From Streptomyces asiaticus (GTDB lineage Bacteria; Actinomycetota; Actinomycetes; Streptomycetales; Streptomycetaceae): DNA of 64,000 bases. The stretch spans positions 9,982,001-10,046,000 of the forward strand of contig NZ_JAGSHX010000006.1 of NCBI RefSeq assembly GCF_018138715.1, in the 5' to 3' direction. How positions within the stretch are numbered: position 1 is the stretch's first letter; every line of letters starts with the position of its first letter. Shown one piece after another: positions 53,707 to 62,231 of the stretch. Under the pieces are notes generated by a model, which saw only the letters and a program-made list of their open reading frames with translations, did no database searches and was not told where the DNA came from. The position numbers and the translations under genes are program-made.

Positions 53707-54929
53707 GCCCTTCCCCCCTCCCACGGGTCGTCCGCGGCGGTCATGGCGTCGACGAGGCCGCGCAGCTGCTCCGCGGTCTGGTGCCAGTGCACGACCAGCC
53801 GCAGCAGGCCGTAGCGGCGGGCCACGGAGGCGATGAAACCCCGTCGCTCGAGGGCGTCCACCAGCCGGGCGGGCTCGGGGTGGCGCACCGTCACGACGGT
53901 CAGCTGGGGCTCCATCGCGGTCGTGAACCCGGCGTCGCGCAGCATGCCGATGAGCAGGTCGCGGCGGGTGAACACCTCCTTGACCAGCTCCCGGTATCCG
54001 GAGCGGCCGAGGGTGCGCAGTACCGCCCACGCCGCGAGCACGGCGGCGCCGGGCCGGGTGCCGAGCAGACCGTGGTGGTCGAAGGTGCCGCGGTAGTGGG
54101 AGGCGGTGCGCAGGAGTTCGGCGTCGGCACGGTCGCGCAGCAGCAGATGCCCGGACGGGATGGGCACACCGCCGTACTTGTGCGGGTCGAGGGCCACCGA
54201 GGTGACGCCCGGCACGTCGAAGGCGAACGGCGGCAGGTCGTAGCCGAGTTCGCGGGCGAACGGGATCAGGAAGCCGCCGGTCGCGGCGTCCACGTGCAGC
54301 GGCACGCCCAGGGCCGCGGTGTGCTCGGCGACCGCGGGGACGTCGTCCACGGCGCCGGCCTCGGAGGTTCCGGCGGTGGTGACGACGAGCGCGGTGTCGG
54401 CGGTGACCAGGCGGGTCAGCTCCTCGGGCCGCACCCGCAGCCGGTCGTCCAGCGGCGCGTACACCGGTTCGACCGGCAGCATTCCCACGATCTTGTCGAA
54501 CGAGAAGTGGGCGCTCTCGGGCAACACGATCCGCGCGGGACCGCTCCCGCCGGCACGGTCGTGGTATCGGCGTACGGCCGCGAGGACCACCAGCAGATTG
54601 GCCTCGGTGCCACCGGAGGTGGTCACGCCCACCGCGCCCGGGTGGCCGAGCAGTTCGCCGAGCATGGCGCTCAGGTCGGCCTCGGCGCGGCGCAGCGAGG
54701 GGAAGATGCGGTTGTCGCCCATGTTCGCGTCGAGGTGCTGGGCGAAGACCCGGCGCGCGATGTCCAGCGGTGCGGAGCAGATGGAGTTGAAGACGGTACC
54801 GCCGGCGTAGTCGTGGTCGTCGCGGCAGAGCTCGCGCAGCTCCTCCAGCACGGTGTCGGGGGCGCGGCCGTGCTCGGGCAGGGACCCGGTCTCAGCCGGG
54901 GATGTCGAAGAACCTAGCAGCGTTTCCAT
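53703..54929 (-). CDS. Pyridoxal-phosphate-dependent decarboxylase (group II, MfnA-like)
   Basis: A 408-residue fold-type I PLP enzyme. TTSGGTEANLLVVLAAVR binds the cofactor phosphate, VDAATGGFLIPF holds the PLP-nitrogen Asp, and LDPHKYGGVP supplies the Schiff-base Lys251. The pattern matches archaeal-type tyrosine/aspartate decarboxylase (MfnA) rather than plant-type AADC. Decarboxylation of tyrosine, DOPA or a related amino acid is likely. ATG 54929 overlaps the TatD-like gene by 38 nt. Confidence 0.9.
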   Translation of the reverse strand: METLLGSSTSPAETGSLPEHGRAPDTVLEELRELCRDDHDYAGGTVFNSICSAPLDIARRVFAQHLDANMGDNRIFPSLRRAEADLSAMLGELLGHPGAVGVTTSGGTEANLLVVLAAVRRYHDRAGGSGPARIVLPESAHFSFDKIVGMLPVEPVYAPLDDRLRVRPEELTRLVTADTALVVTTAGTSEAGAVDDVPAVAEHTAALGVPLHVDAATGGFLIPFARELGYDLPPFAFDVPGVTSVALDPHKYGGVPIPSGHLLLRDRADAELLRTASHYRGTFDHHGLLGTRPGAAVLAAWAVLRTLGRSGYRELVKEVFTRRDLLIGMLRDAGFTTAMEPQLTVVTVRHPEPARLVDALERRGFIASVARRYGLLRLVVHWHQTAEQLRGLVDAMTAADDPWEGGRA

Positions 54930-55755
54930 GAGCCAGAGCCCTCACGGTCGGTTCCGGGACGCCTCCGAGACGGAGGCGGTGGACGGTCTTGGCCAGCCCG
55001 AGCGGGTCGGCGGACCCGAAGTGGAAGCCGGTGTTCAGCATCAGCCGGTCCGGTCCCCAGCGGTCGAGGATCTCCGTCACCTCACGGTGCGTGATCTTCT
55101 CCCGCACGGCGAACAGGGCGTCCTGGCGCGGCGAGACCGCCAGTCCGTATCGGCCGCACTCCGCCAGCGGCCCGGCTGCCCTGACCTGACCGAGCTTGTG
55201 CTCGTCCAGGTCCATGACCGCGACGAGCGCGGGGTCGACGCCGGAGCGCTCGACGGCCCGGGCCAGTACCGGGAGCATGTCGGTGAACGCCGCGGCCGGC
55301 GGCGGGGTCTCCACCATCACCGGGGTGCCGGTCCGCGCGGCCAGCCGGAGCTGGGCCTCCAGCACGGCCGTCTCCTCCCGGGTGAGCCGGCGCAGCGACA
55401 CCTCGCCGATCGCCTTCACCCGGGGGTGGTCCAGCCGCTTCTCCAGCTCGTCGACTCCTGCCAGGGCACTGTCCAGGTCGGTCATGTCGGCGGCGTGCAC
55501 GGACAGTCCCACGTACAGGTCCACCCCGTAGGCGGCCGCCCGGCCCGTCTCCGCGTCCAGCAGCCGGTCGAAGCGGGCCGCGAAGGCCTGACCGGTGGTA
55601 CGGGCCTCGTGCGAGCTGGAGCAGGGGGCCAGCGCGGTGAGCACACCGCTGATCGCCATCAGCTCGTAGTCGTCGGCGTTCCGCATGTCGCTGTGGATGT
55701 GGTGGTCGAACAGCGGCAACGGCCGGGCGGACGCGGCGGCGGGGGCGGGCGGCAC
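54892..55755 (-). CDS. TatD-like metal hydrolase, EboB type
   Basis: A 287-residue TIM-barrel hydrolase. FDHHIHSDMRNADDYELMAISGVLTAL carries the HxH metal motif, VKAIGEVSLRR the bridging Glu, and DPLGLAKTVHRLRLGGVPEPTVRAL the C-terminal pattern seen in EboB of the ebo operons. EboB-like proteins occur with a cyclase (EboD) and a xylose-isomerase-like barrel (EboE), as here. A nuclease role as in classical TatD or in resistance operons is an alternative. GTG 55755 lies 4 nt after the preceding stop. Confidence 0.82.
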   Translation of the reverse strand: MPPAPAAASARPLPLFDHHIHSDMRNADDYELMAISGVLTALAPCSSSHEARTTGQAFAARFDRLLDAETGRAAAYGVDLYVGLSVHAADMTDLDSALAGVDELEKRLDHPRVKAIGEVSLRRLTREETAVLEAQLRLAARTGTPVMVETPPPAAAFTDMLPVLARAVERSGVDPALVAVMDLDEHKLGQVRAAGPLAECGRYGLAVSPRQDALFAVREKITHREVTEILDRWGPDRLMLNTGFHFGSADPLGLAKTVHRLRLGGVPEPTVRALAHGNAARFFDIPG

Positions 55756-55759
55756 GGCC

Positions 55760-56602
55760 TCAGTCCTGCCCGGACGAGGCGGCGGCCGCGGCGGTGAGCA
55801 CCTCGCGGCTGCGGCGCAGTGCGTGCCGGTAGGTGTCCACATGGTTGTACAGCTCGACGCTGACGTGCCCGTCGAAGCCGCCGCGCCGCAGGATGCGGAA
55901 GAATTCCGTGAAGTCGAGGTCTCCGTCGCCGGGGATCTCGTGATAGTGGACCCGGTTCTTGATGTCCTCGACCTGGATCACCCGGGTGAGGGGCAGATGC
56001 CGTTCGACGGAGGCGAGGTAGTCGCCCTCGACGACGTTGCAGTGGCCGAGGTCCTGGGCGAGGGCGAACCGTTCGCTGCCCAGCTCCGCGGCGAGCGCCG
56101 CCACGCCCGCGTTGGTGTCGATGAAGAACTCCGGCTCCGGTTCCATGCACAGCACGACGTCGCTGTCGGTGCCGTCCAGGACCTGGTGGATGCCGTCGAC
56201 GAGCAGCCTGTGCGCCTCCTCCGCGGCGACTTCCGGCTTGCGCTTGCCGGTCGCGAAGTTGATCAGGGGCACGCCGAGCTCGTCGGCGATGCGCACGGCG
56301 CGCTTGAGGAGGTCGACGCGGCGGGCGCGGCCCTCGCTGGTGGGGTGCACCAGGGACGGCTCGAACCGCTCCTCGCTCAGCAGGTTGTCCGCGCCGGCGG
56401 CGAGGCAGCAGGCCTCCAGGCCGGCCCGCTCCAACGCCTTGCGGACGACGGTGGCGTGGTCGCCGGTGAAGTCGAAGGGGTCGATGTGCCGGGGGTGCAG
56501 CGAGAGTTCGATCCCGTCGTATCCGGCCTCGGCGACCTCCTCGATCGCCCTCTCGATGGTGAGGTTGCGCAGTCCGTTGGCGTTGTAGCTGAGTCGGAAC
56601 AC
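55760..56602 (-). CDS. Sugar-phosphate isomerase/epimerase-like TIM barrel (EboE-like)
   Basis: A 280-residue xylose-isomerase-like barrel. AGYDGIELSLHPRHIDP, VPLINFATGKRKP, VLCMEPEPEFFIDTN (metal Glu), QDLGHCNV, IQVEDIKNRVHYHEIPGDGDLDF and GHVSVELYNH are the metal-binding strands of this family. It may isomerise a sugar feeding the cyclase; some relatives are endonuclease IV-type. GTG 56602 (AGGGGG 6 nt upstream) is preferred; GTG 56632 would overlap the previous stop. Confidence 0.85.
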   Translation of the reverse strand: MFRLSYNANGLRNLTIERAIEEVAEAGYDGIELSLHPRHIDPFDFTGDHATVVRKALERAGLEACCLAAGADNLLSEERFEPSLVHPTSEGRARRVDLLKRAVRIADELGVPLINFATGKRKPEVAAEEAHRLLVDGIHQVLDGTDSDVVLCMEPEPEFFIDTNAGVAALAAELGSERFALAQDLGHCNVVEGDYLASVERHLPLTRVIQVEDIKNRVHYHEIPGDGDLDFTEFFRILRRGGFDGHVSVELYNHVDTYRHALRRSREVLTAAAAASSGQD

Positions 56603-56628
56603 GGGAAGCCCCCTTCTGCGCGGCCGTA

Positions 56629-57279
56629 TCACCGCGCGGCTATGGCGTGGGTGTGGAAGTCGTGCCAGGTGCTCAGGTGCGTCTGCTGGAAGCCGGCGGC
56701 GCGCAGCATCTCCTCCATGTCGGCGAGGGTGAACCGCAGATGGCGCTCCTCGGGGCCCGCACCGTCCGGCTGTCTGGCGTACCAGGCCTCGATCTCCCGG
56801 TTGCGGACGGGGTCGGAGGTCTTGCGGTAGTCGGCGATGACGAGCCGGCCGCCGGGCCGCAGTGCCCGGTACATCTCGGCCACGGCGGCCGGGGCCTGCT
56901 CGGCCAGCTCGTGGAGCACGTAGGTGCAGATCACGAGGTCGTAGCCGCGGTCGGCGACGGGCAGCGGGACCAGCGCGCCCACCTGGGTGGTGACCCGGCC
57001 GGCAAGCCCTTCTCTGCGCACCCGTTCCTGGAGCACCTCCAGCAGCGGGGCGCTGCCGTCGACACAGTGCACGCCGCCCTCGGCACCGACCGTCCGCGCC
57101 GCGGGCACGGTGGCGTACCCGGTGCCCGCACCGACGTCCAGTACCCGCTGCCCGGGGTCCGCCCCCGCCGCTCGCAGCAGGTCCTGCACCTCACCCAGCG
57201 CCCAGCGCAGCGGCCCGTCCAGCCGGTAGACGGTCTCGTCGACCTCGGGGGTGCGGGGCGTGCGCGTCGTGGTGTCCAT
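56629..57279 (-). CDS. SAM-dependent methyltransferase (UbiE-like)
   Basis: A 216-residue class I methyltransferase: QRVLDVGAGTGYATVPAARTVGAEGGVHCVDGS (motif I), YDLVICTYVLHELAEQ (motif IV), LRPGGRLVIADYRK (motif V region). It resembles the Methyltransf_11/UbiE group acting on small molecules. GAGGGG stands 8 nt before ATG 57279; GTG 57288 would overlap the cyclase stop. Confidence 0.9.
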   Translation of the reverse strand: MDTTTRTPRTPEVDETVYRLDGPLRWALGEVQDLLRAAGADPGQRVLDVGAGTGYATVPAARTVGAEGGVHCVDGSAPLLEVLQERVRREGLAGRVTTQVGALVPLPVADRGYDLVICTYVLHELAEQAPAAVAEMYRALRPGGRLVIADYRKTSDPVRNREIEAWYARQPDGAGPEERHLRFTLADMEEMLRAAGFQQTHLSTWHDFHTHAIAAR

Positions 57280-57284
57280 GGTGT

Positions 57285-58394
57285 TCACCCCTCGCTCAGT
57301 ACGCTCTTGAGCAGCGTCTCGGGCACCGGCGTCTCCCAGTCCCCGTCCACCACGTGGACGGAGCCGACGGCCGGTACGAGGACGAAGCGGATCGCGGCGC
57401 CGGAGCGGCGCTTGTTGTCCCTGCGGATGACCTCGACGATCTGCTCGGACGTCAGCTCGTCCGGCAGCCGCACCGTGCTGCCGAGGCGGTCGCGCAGGAC
57501 GTACTGCTGACGCTCCAGCACTTCGGGGCCGGCGATGCCGAGCTTCATGGCCACCCGAGCCGCGGCACACATACCGATCCCCACGGCCTCGCCGTGCAGC
57601 AGCCGGCCGCCGGTCAGGAACTCCACGGCGTGGCCGACGGTGTGGCCGTACTCGAGGATGATCCCGGCCTGCCGCTCACCGGGGTCGAGGGCGAGGATCC
57701 CGAGCTTGCTGCGCACCACCTCGTGGCAGAAGCCGAGCAGGTCCTCCCTGACCGCCTCCAGACCGGGGGTGAGCAGCCTCTCCAGCCGCTCGAACCACGC
57801 GGCGTCGTGGACGAGTCCGTTCTTGACGGCCTCGGCGATGGCGCTGCGGTGCTGACGGGGCGGCTCACCGCGCAGGTAGGCCACGTCCGCCCAGATGAAC
57901 AGCGGGGCGTGGTACATGCCGAACTGGTTCTTTCCCAGCGCCCCGTTGATGGCCTGCTTGTTGCTGAGAGTGCCGTCGGTGAGGTTCAGCATGGTGGTGG
58001 GGATCTCGACGAAGCGCACCCCGCGGTAGATGAGTCCGGCGGCCAGGCCCACGACGTTGCTGACCATGCCGCCGCCCAGTGCCGCGATCACCGAGTCCTT
58101 GGTGACGCCCGCGGCCACCAGGCGCTCGCACAGGTCGGTGAGCTGGGGCCAGCCCTTGGCCCGCTCACCCTCCGGCACGGTGAGCACGTTGACCGGGATG
58201 CCATCGCCGCCCAGGCCGCGGGCGAGATCCTTGCCGTACCGTGTGTACAGCGCGTCGCTGGTGACGAGGTAGAGCTCGTCGAAGTCGTGCCGGCGCAGAT
58301 GCTCCGGCAGCCAGCCGGCGATGCCGTCCCCCAGGTAGTACGGACAGCTCGGACTGACTCCGCTCGTCAGCTCGATGATGGTGCCACTGGCCAC
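57285..58394 (-). CDS. Sugar-phosphate cyclase, dehydroquinate/2-deoxy-scyllo-inosose synthase-like
   Basis: A 369-residue AroB-fold cyclase. ALGGGMVSNVVGLAAGLIYRG is the NAD-binding core, and metal ligands Glu188 (AIAEAVK), His251 (EYGHTVGH) and His267 (LHGEAV) are all present, so it should be active. The discriminating segment reads DGTLSNKQAINGALGKNQFG. The KQAxN element is like 2-deoxy-scyllo-inosose synthases (BtrC type) and unlike primary dehydroquinate synthases (GGKTGIN) or 2-epi-5-epi-valiolone synthases. Glucose-6-phosphate to a cyclitol is thus a reasonable guess; EboD-like function is the other. GTG 58394 has GGAGG 6 nt upstream. Confidence 0.85.
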   Translation of the reverse strand: MASGTIIELTSGVSPSCPYYLGDGIAGWLPEHLRRHDFDELYLVTSDALYTRYGKDLARGLGGDGIPVNVLTVPEGERAKGWPQLTDLCERLVAAGVTKDSVIAALGGGMVSNVVGLAAGLIYRGVRFVEIPTTMLNLTDGTLSNKQAINGALGKNQFGMYHAPLFIWADVAYLRGEPPRQHRSAIAEAVKNGLVHDAAWFERLERLLTPGLEAVREDLLGFCHEVVRSKLGILALDPGERQAGIILEYGHTVGHAVEFLTGGRLLHGEAVGIGMCAAARVAMKLGIAGPEVLERQQYVLRDRLGSTVRLPDELTSEQIVEVIRRDNKRRSGAAIRFVLVPAVGSVHVVDGDWETPVPETLLKSVLSEG

Positions 58395-58459
58395 GTTCGT
58401 CCTCCGGTGGGTCCGGTGGGTCAAATGGGTTTCCGGCCCAAGCCGGATGGCTGTGCCGC

Positions 58460-59797
58460 TCAGGCGTGGGCGGCACGACCGCCGAAGCGGGCGGTGTACC
58501 CGTCGAGATCGAGTGCGCCGTTGCCGCTGACGCAGGCGACGATGGTCTTCGCCACGCCGGTCTCCCGGGCCTGCACGGCCTGTTCGATGGCGGCCCGCAC
58601 GGCATGGCAGGACTCGGGGGCGATGAGCATGCCCTCGGTGCGCAGCACCACCCGGCCGGTGTCGAACGCCTCGCCCTCCTCGTAGGCCACCGCGTCCAGC
58701 AGGCCTTGCTGCCGCAGTACGCCGACCACGGACGAGCCGCTGTGCTGGCGCAGGCCTCCGACATGCGTATCGGGCAGCTCGTAGTCCCGGCCGAGGGTGT
58801 AGGACTTGGTCAGCGGGGTGACGCCCTCGGGGTCGGCGTGGTCGTAGCGCCACTCGCCCCGGGTCAGCCGGGGAGCCGCCGCCGACTCCGCTCCGAGCAG
58901 CAGCAGCCCGTCGCCGCGCTCGGCCTTGTCGGCGAGGAAGGGTCCCATGAGACCGCCGAGGTTGCTGCCTCCGCCGACGCAGGCGATCAGGGTGTCGGGT
59001 GTCTCGCCCAGCGCGTCGAGCTGGGTCTTGACCTCCTGGCCGATGACGGTCTGGTGGGCGAGTACATGCGGCAGGTTGCTGCCCGAGATGTAGCGGGTCT
59101 CGGGGTGGTCGGCGGCGTAGCTGATGGCCTCGCCGATCGCCGTGCCCAGCGACCCGAGCACATGCCGGCCGTCGCGCAGCAGCGCCTTGCCGGGCGCGGT
59201 CAGCTCGCTGGGCGACTGGTGCACCTGGGCGCCGAGCATCTCGATCACCGTGTGGCGACCGGGCTTCTGCCGCGCCGAGACACCGGCCCAGAAGACGATC
59301 GCGTGCAGCCCGAAGCGCCGGGCGGCCCATGCCACGGCGTGCCCCCACTGGCCGGCACCGGTCTCCGTCACCAGCGTCCCCACCCCCTGTTGCGCCGCGA
59401 AGTACGCCTGGGTGACGGCCGAGTTGAGCTTGAAGCTTCCGGTGGGCAGCACGTCCTCGCGCTTGAGGTAGATGCGTGCCGGAGTGTCCAGGTACTCCTC
59501 CAGCGCACGGGCGCGCAGCAGCGGGGTGGGGCGGCCGAGCCCGGCGAGCTCCTGGCGGACCCGTTCGGGGATGGGCAGGAACGAGTCCGTGGCAGCGTCC
59601 TGTGCGCGCATCGCGTCGAGCCGGATGCGCTGCTGCACCTCCAGCCGCGAGCCCTTGGCGTCCTCCGGATCGCGGGCCGGGGGCAGCGGAGCGGGCAGGT
59701 TCGGGACGATGTTGAACCAGGACATCGGCACGTCGTGCAGGTCGGGCCCCGGCGCGACGGGCTCCGGTGACCAGCCAGGTTGCTCCCTGGACTGCAT
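58460..59797 (-). CDS. TrpB-like (TrpB2 type) PLP-dependent beta-synthase
   Basis: A 445-residue fold-type II PLP enzyme of the tryptophan synthase beta-like group with a long N-terminal extension as in TrpB2. Lys123 in YLKREDVLPTGSFKLNSA forms the Schiff base, ETGAGQWGHAVA is the carboxylate loop, CVGGGSNLGG binds the phosphate, and SVSGNGALD-like CVSGNGALDLDGY closes the site. There is no TrpA beside it. Such enzymes add L-serine to a carbon or heteroatom nucleophile. ATG 59797 has AGAGGAGA 5 nt upstream and begins the 19-gene operon. Confidence 0.9.
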   Translation of the reverse strand: MQSREQPGWSPEPVAPGPDLHDVPMSWFNIVPNLPAPLPPARDPEDAKGSRLEVQQRIRLDAMRAQDAATDSFLPIPERVRQELAGLGRPTPLLRARALEEYLDTPARIYLKREDVLPTGSFKLNSAVTQAYFAAQQGVGTLVTETGAGQWGHAVAWAARRFGLHAIVFWAGVSARQKPGRHTVIEMLGAQVHQSPSELTAPGKALLRDGRHVLGSLGTAIGEAISYAADHPETRYISGSNLPHVLAHQTVIGQEVKTQLDALGETPDTLIACVGGGSNLGGLMGPFLADKAERGDGLLLLGAESAAAPRLTRGEWRYDHADPEGVTPLTKSYTLGRDYELPDTHVGGLRQHSGSSVVGVLRQQGLLDAVAYEEGEAFDTGRVVLRTEGMLIAPESCHAVRAAIEQAVQARETGVAKTIVACVSGNGALDLDGYTARFGGRAAHA

Positions 59798-60249
59798 TGC
59801 GGTCTCCTCTCGATTGCCCATGGGCACGAACGGAAGCGTCGCCCGCCGGGCGCCGGACGAAAAGGACGATTGGAGAGGTTCACCGCGAGGGTCAAGCGGG
59901 GCGAAGGAACGTTCTGTTCAGTTGACCGCCGTACGCTCGCGAGGGTGCGTCGGCCACTCGGCGTTGCCGTACGTGTCCGCGCGATTGACGCTGAGTAGCC
60001 CCGAGCCCTTGCGGCCAGGCCTGGTGTGGGCGTCCCCGCGATCCGTTCACCACGCGGCCCACGACGGTGCCGCCCCGGCGGACTCCGTGCCGACAAGGCG
60101 CACTGCGGCCTCGCAGCCGCCCTCACCTGCTACAAGTAGCTCGCGAAAAGCACCACCTGGGACATCCTCGGAAACAACGAGCTGGGATATCGTTTCGACT
60201 CTTCCGGCAGGGCGGACACGGCCCACGGGTCGCCGAAAGCGAGAGGGAC
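59798..60249. promoter_or_regulatory. 452-bp divergent promoter region of the cluster
   Basis: Separates the 19-gene minus-strand operon from the plus-strand genes starting at 60250, so it must contain the main promoters of the cluster. An 8-bp palindrome GAACGTTC (59907-59914) is present. No coding sequence or RiPP-precursor-like short gene is visible. Confidence 0.6.
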
Positions 60250-60831
60250 ATGGCCGCACACCACAGAACCGGGCAAGTGACGGCCCCCGCCCGGGACACC
60301 GTCGTCACATCGGGCCAGCAGCTCTACACCTTCGTCCAGTTCGGCCCGCTCTCCGTCGTCTGCCTCCGGCACTCAGGCTCCTTCCGGACCCTGAACCACA
60401 CCTGGAACCGCCTCCTGGGCTACACCCACAGCCATGGCCTGGCCGACAGCGCCCAGCTCATCGGCGTCGTCTACGACGACCCGGCCCACGTGCCGCCCGA
60501 GCGGCTGCGCTACGACGCCTGCGTCGCCGCCCCGGCCGCCGCCCTCCAGCCGCACACGCAGGACCTCCTCGAAGCCGGCGATCTGCCGCTGCGCTACGAG
60601 ACACTCGGCGGGCTGTGGGCCTGGCGCACCACCCACCACGGCACGTTCGACACCCTGTCCACCACCTACCGGCGGGCCCTGGACACCACCGCCTTCCGGC
60701 AGCGCGGCGTTGTCGCCCCCTGCCCGCGGCCCCCCTTCTACGAGGTCTACCGCTCCGGACCGGGCGCCGCCCCCGACGCCGAGGCGGAGATCGACATCTA
60801 CCTCCCGGTGCCCCTGAACCGCCCCGCGTGA
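60250..60831 (+). CDS. GyrI-like protein
   Basis: A 193-residue GyrI-like domain with the classical pattern: FVQFGPLSVVCLRHSGSFRTLNHTWNRLLGY (strand 1 and helix), LIGVVYDDPAHVPPERLRYDACVAA (central motif) and DIYLPVP (last strand). These proteins bind or hydrolyse drugs; the YtkR7/C10R6 type opens cyclopropane-bearing DNA alkylators. ATG 60250 was chosen because upstream sequence has no family similarity. First gene on the plus side of the cluster promoter. Confidence 0.85.
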   Translation: MAAHHRTGQVTAPARDTVVTSGQQLYTFVQFGPLSVVCLRHSGSFRTLNHTWNRLLGYTHSHGLADSAQLIGVVYDDPAHVPPERLRYDACVAAPAAALQPHTQDLLEAGDLPLRYETLGGLWAWRTTHHGTFDTLSTTYRRALDTTAFRQRGVVAPCPRPPFYEVYRSGPGAAPDAEAEIDIYLPVPLNRPA

Positions 60832-60996
60832 CCATCCCGGTCAACACCGGCCCCCGTCCGGTCCGGCCGAGGTGACCGTTACGCAGACCCGCCCCCCGCT
60901 CGTATAGGTCCGCCGCCACCCGCTCTGGAAGACTCCCGGCCGTCAGCGCGGCGACAGGCCACCGGCGGCCGCACGCACGCCGGGAAGGGAGCAGGC

Positions 60997-62187
60997 ATGG
61001 CGACGGCCTCGAGCACCGGCAACGCACAGGAACCCGCGCCCGGCACGGACGGCACGGTTCGTCTGTACGGCGGCGACCACTGCGAGACCTCCGCATTCCG
61101 CAAGGCCCTGCACGCCCACGGTCTCGGCCTGAGCGAGGAGATGCTGCTCGGGCTCGGCGGCGGCATCGGCTTCATGTACGTCCCCAAGGCCCCCGGCTCA
61201 CCCCCCTTCCTGGCCACCCGGAACGACCCGTTCCCGGTCTTCACCCGCCGCATGGCCGCGGGCGTCGGCCTGGAGCTGACCATCATGACGACCGCCAGCC
61301 CCCAGGAGGGCCGGGACCAGCTCGACCGCGAACTCGCCGAGCACGGGCTCGCCGTCGTCTACGCCGACATGTACTACCTCTCCTACTTCCAGGCCCAGCA
61401 CCACTTCGGCGGCCACTGCCTGGTGGTCACCGGCACCGACGCGGACACCGGCTGGCTGCGGATCTCCGACCGGCCCGCCGGGCCCCGCACCCTGGCCCCC
61501 GAGGAACTGGCCGCCGCTCGCGCCTCCCGGCACCAGCCCTTCCCACCCCGCCACTCCCTGCTGCACGCGCCGTGGCCCACGGCCCGCCCACCCGCCGAGG
61601 AGCGGCTGCGTGCCGCGCTCGGCGCCGCCTGCCGCGCGGGTCTTGAGCCGCCGAACGCCTCCCTGGGCATCCAGGGGCTGCGTCTGCTGAACGAACGGCT
61701 GGTGGCCACCGTCCGGGACGAGGCGGCACCCGAAGCAGTGGTGGACACCCTCGTCCAGGCCTTCATCGACCTGCGTCTCGCCGGGACCGGAGGGGACGGA
61801 TTCCGCTCCATGTTCCACACCTTCCTCGACGAGACCGCCCGCCTCCTCGACGACAGCGTGGTCGCGGACGCCGTACCGCTCGCCGCGGCCGACGCCGCCG
61901 CCTGGCAGCACCTCGTCGCCGCCCTGCTGCCCGAGGGCACCGCCCTGGGCCGGCTGGGCGAGGCGCACCGCACACGGGAGGAGCACATCCTGGCGGGGAC
62001 CCCGGAACGCCAGGTCGAGGCGTCCGCCGTAGCCGTGGGCCTGCCGGGCCTGCGCGACGAGGCCGTCGCCGAGATCAAGAACTTGCGCCACGATCTGGCC
62101 GCCGCCCTGCACGACGCCGTGGATGACGTCATCCGCCGCGAGAGCGAACTGCTGCGTCATCTGCGGCCCGCGGCCCACGGGAACTGA
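60997..62187 (+). CDS. BtrH-like protein (BtrH_N + DUF4872), copy 2
   Basis: A 396-residue paralogue of the protein at 47969, with the same features: nucleophile Cys29 in YGGDHCETSAFRKAL, His140 in HFGGHCLVVTG and the helical DUF4872 half with AGTGGDGFRSMFHTFLDE. GGGAG precedes ATG 60997. Two acyltransferase-like proteins would allow two different amide couplings in one pathway. Expressed from the plus-strand unit with an O-methyltransferase 44 nt downstream. Confidence 0.86.
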   Translation: MATASSTGNAQEPAPGTDGTVRLYGGDHCETSAFRKALHAHGLGLSEEMLLGLGGGIGFMYVPKAPGSPPFLATRNDPFPVFTRRMAAGVGLELTIMTTASPQEGRDQLDRELAEHGLAVVYADMYYLSYFQAQHHFGGHCLVVTGTDADTGWLRISDRPAGPRTLAPEELAAARASRHQPFPPRHSLLHAPWPTARPPAEERLRAALGAACRAGLEPPNASLGIQGLRLLNERLVATVRDEAAPEAVVDTLVQAFIDLRLAGTGGDGFRSMFHTFLDETARLLDDSVVADAVPLAAADAAAWQHLVAALLPEGTALGRLGEAHRTREEHILAGTPERQVEASAVAVGLPGLRDEAVAEIKNLRHDLAAALHDAVDDVIRRESELLRHLRPAAHGN

Positions 62188-62231
62188 ACGCACGGAACCG
62201 GAGACGGCGTCCAACCGCAAAGGAGCACGCT

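Noticed and set aside
54892..56602. TatD-like and TIM-barrel genes as base-excision-repair nucleases of a resistance operon
   Set aside because: Considered because of the AlkD gene, but the sequence pattern (DDYELMA, DPLGLAKT) fits EboB better and the genes adjoin a cyclase; kept only as an alternative.
59907..59919. LexA (SOS) box in the cluster promoter
   Set aside because: GAACGTTC lacks the 4-nt spacer, and the overlapping GAAC-N5-GTTC has the wrong spacing.
47178..62187. RiPP cluster (two radical SAM proteins plus C39-like BtrH folds)
   Set aside because: No short precursor peptide gene with leader/core character was found in the gaps 58395-58459, 59798-60249, 60832-60996, 62188-62231 or 63919-63993, and there is no RRE-like protein.
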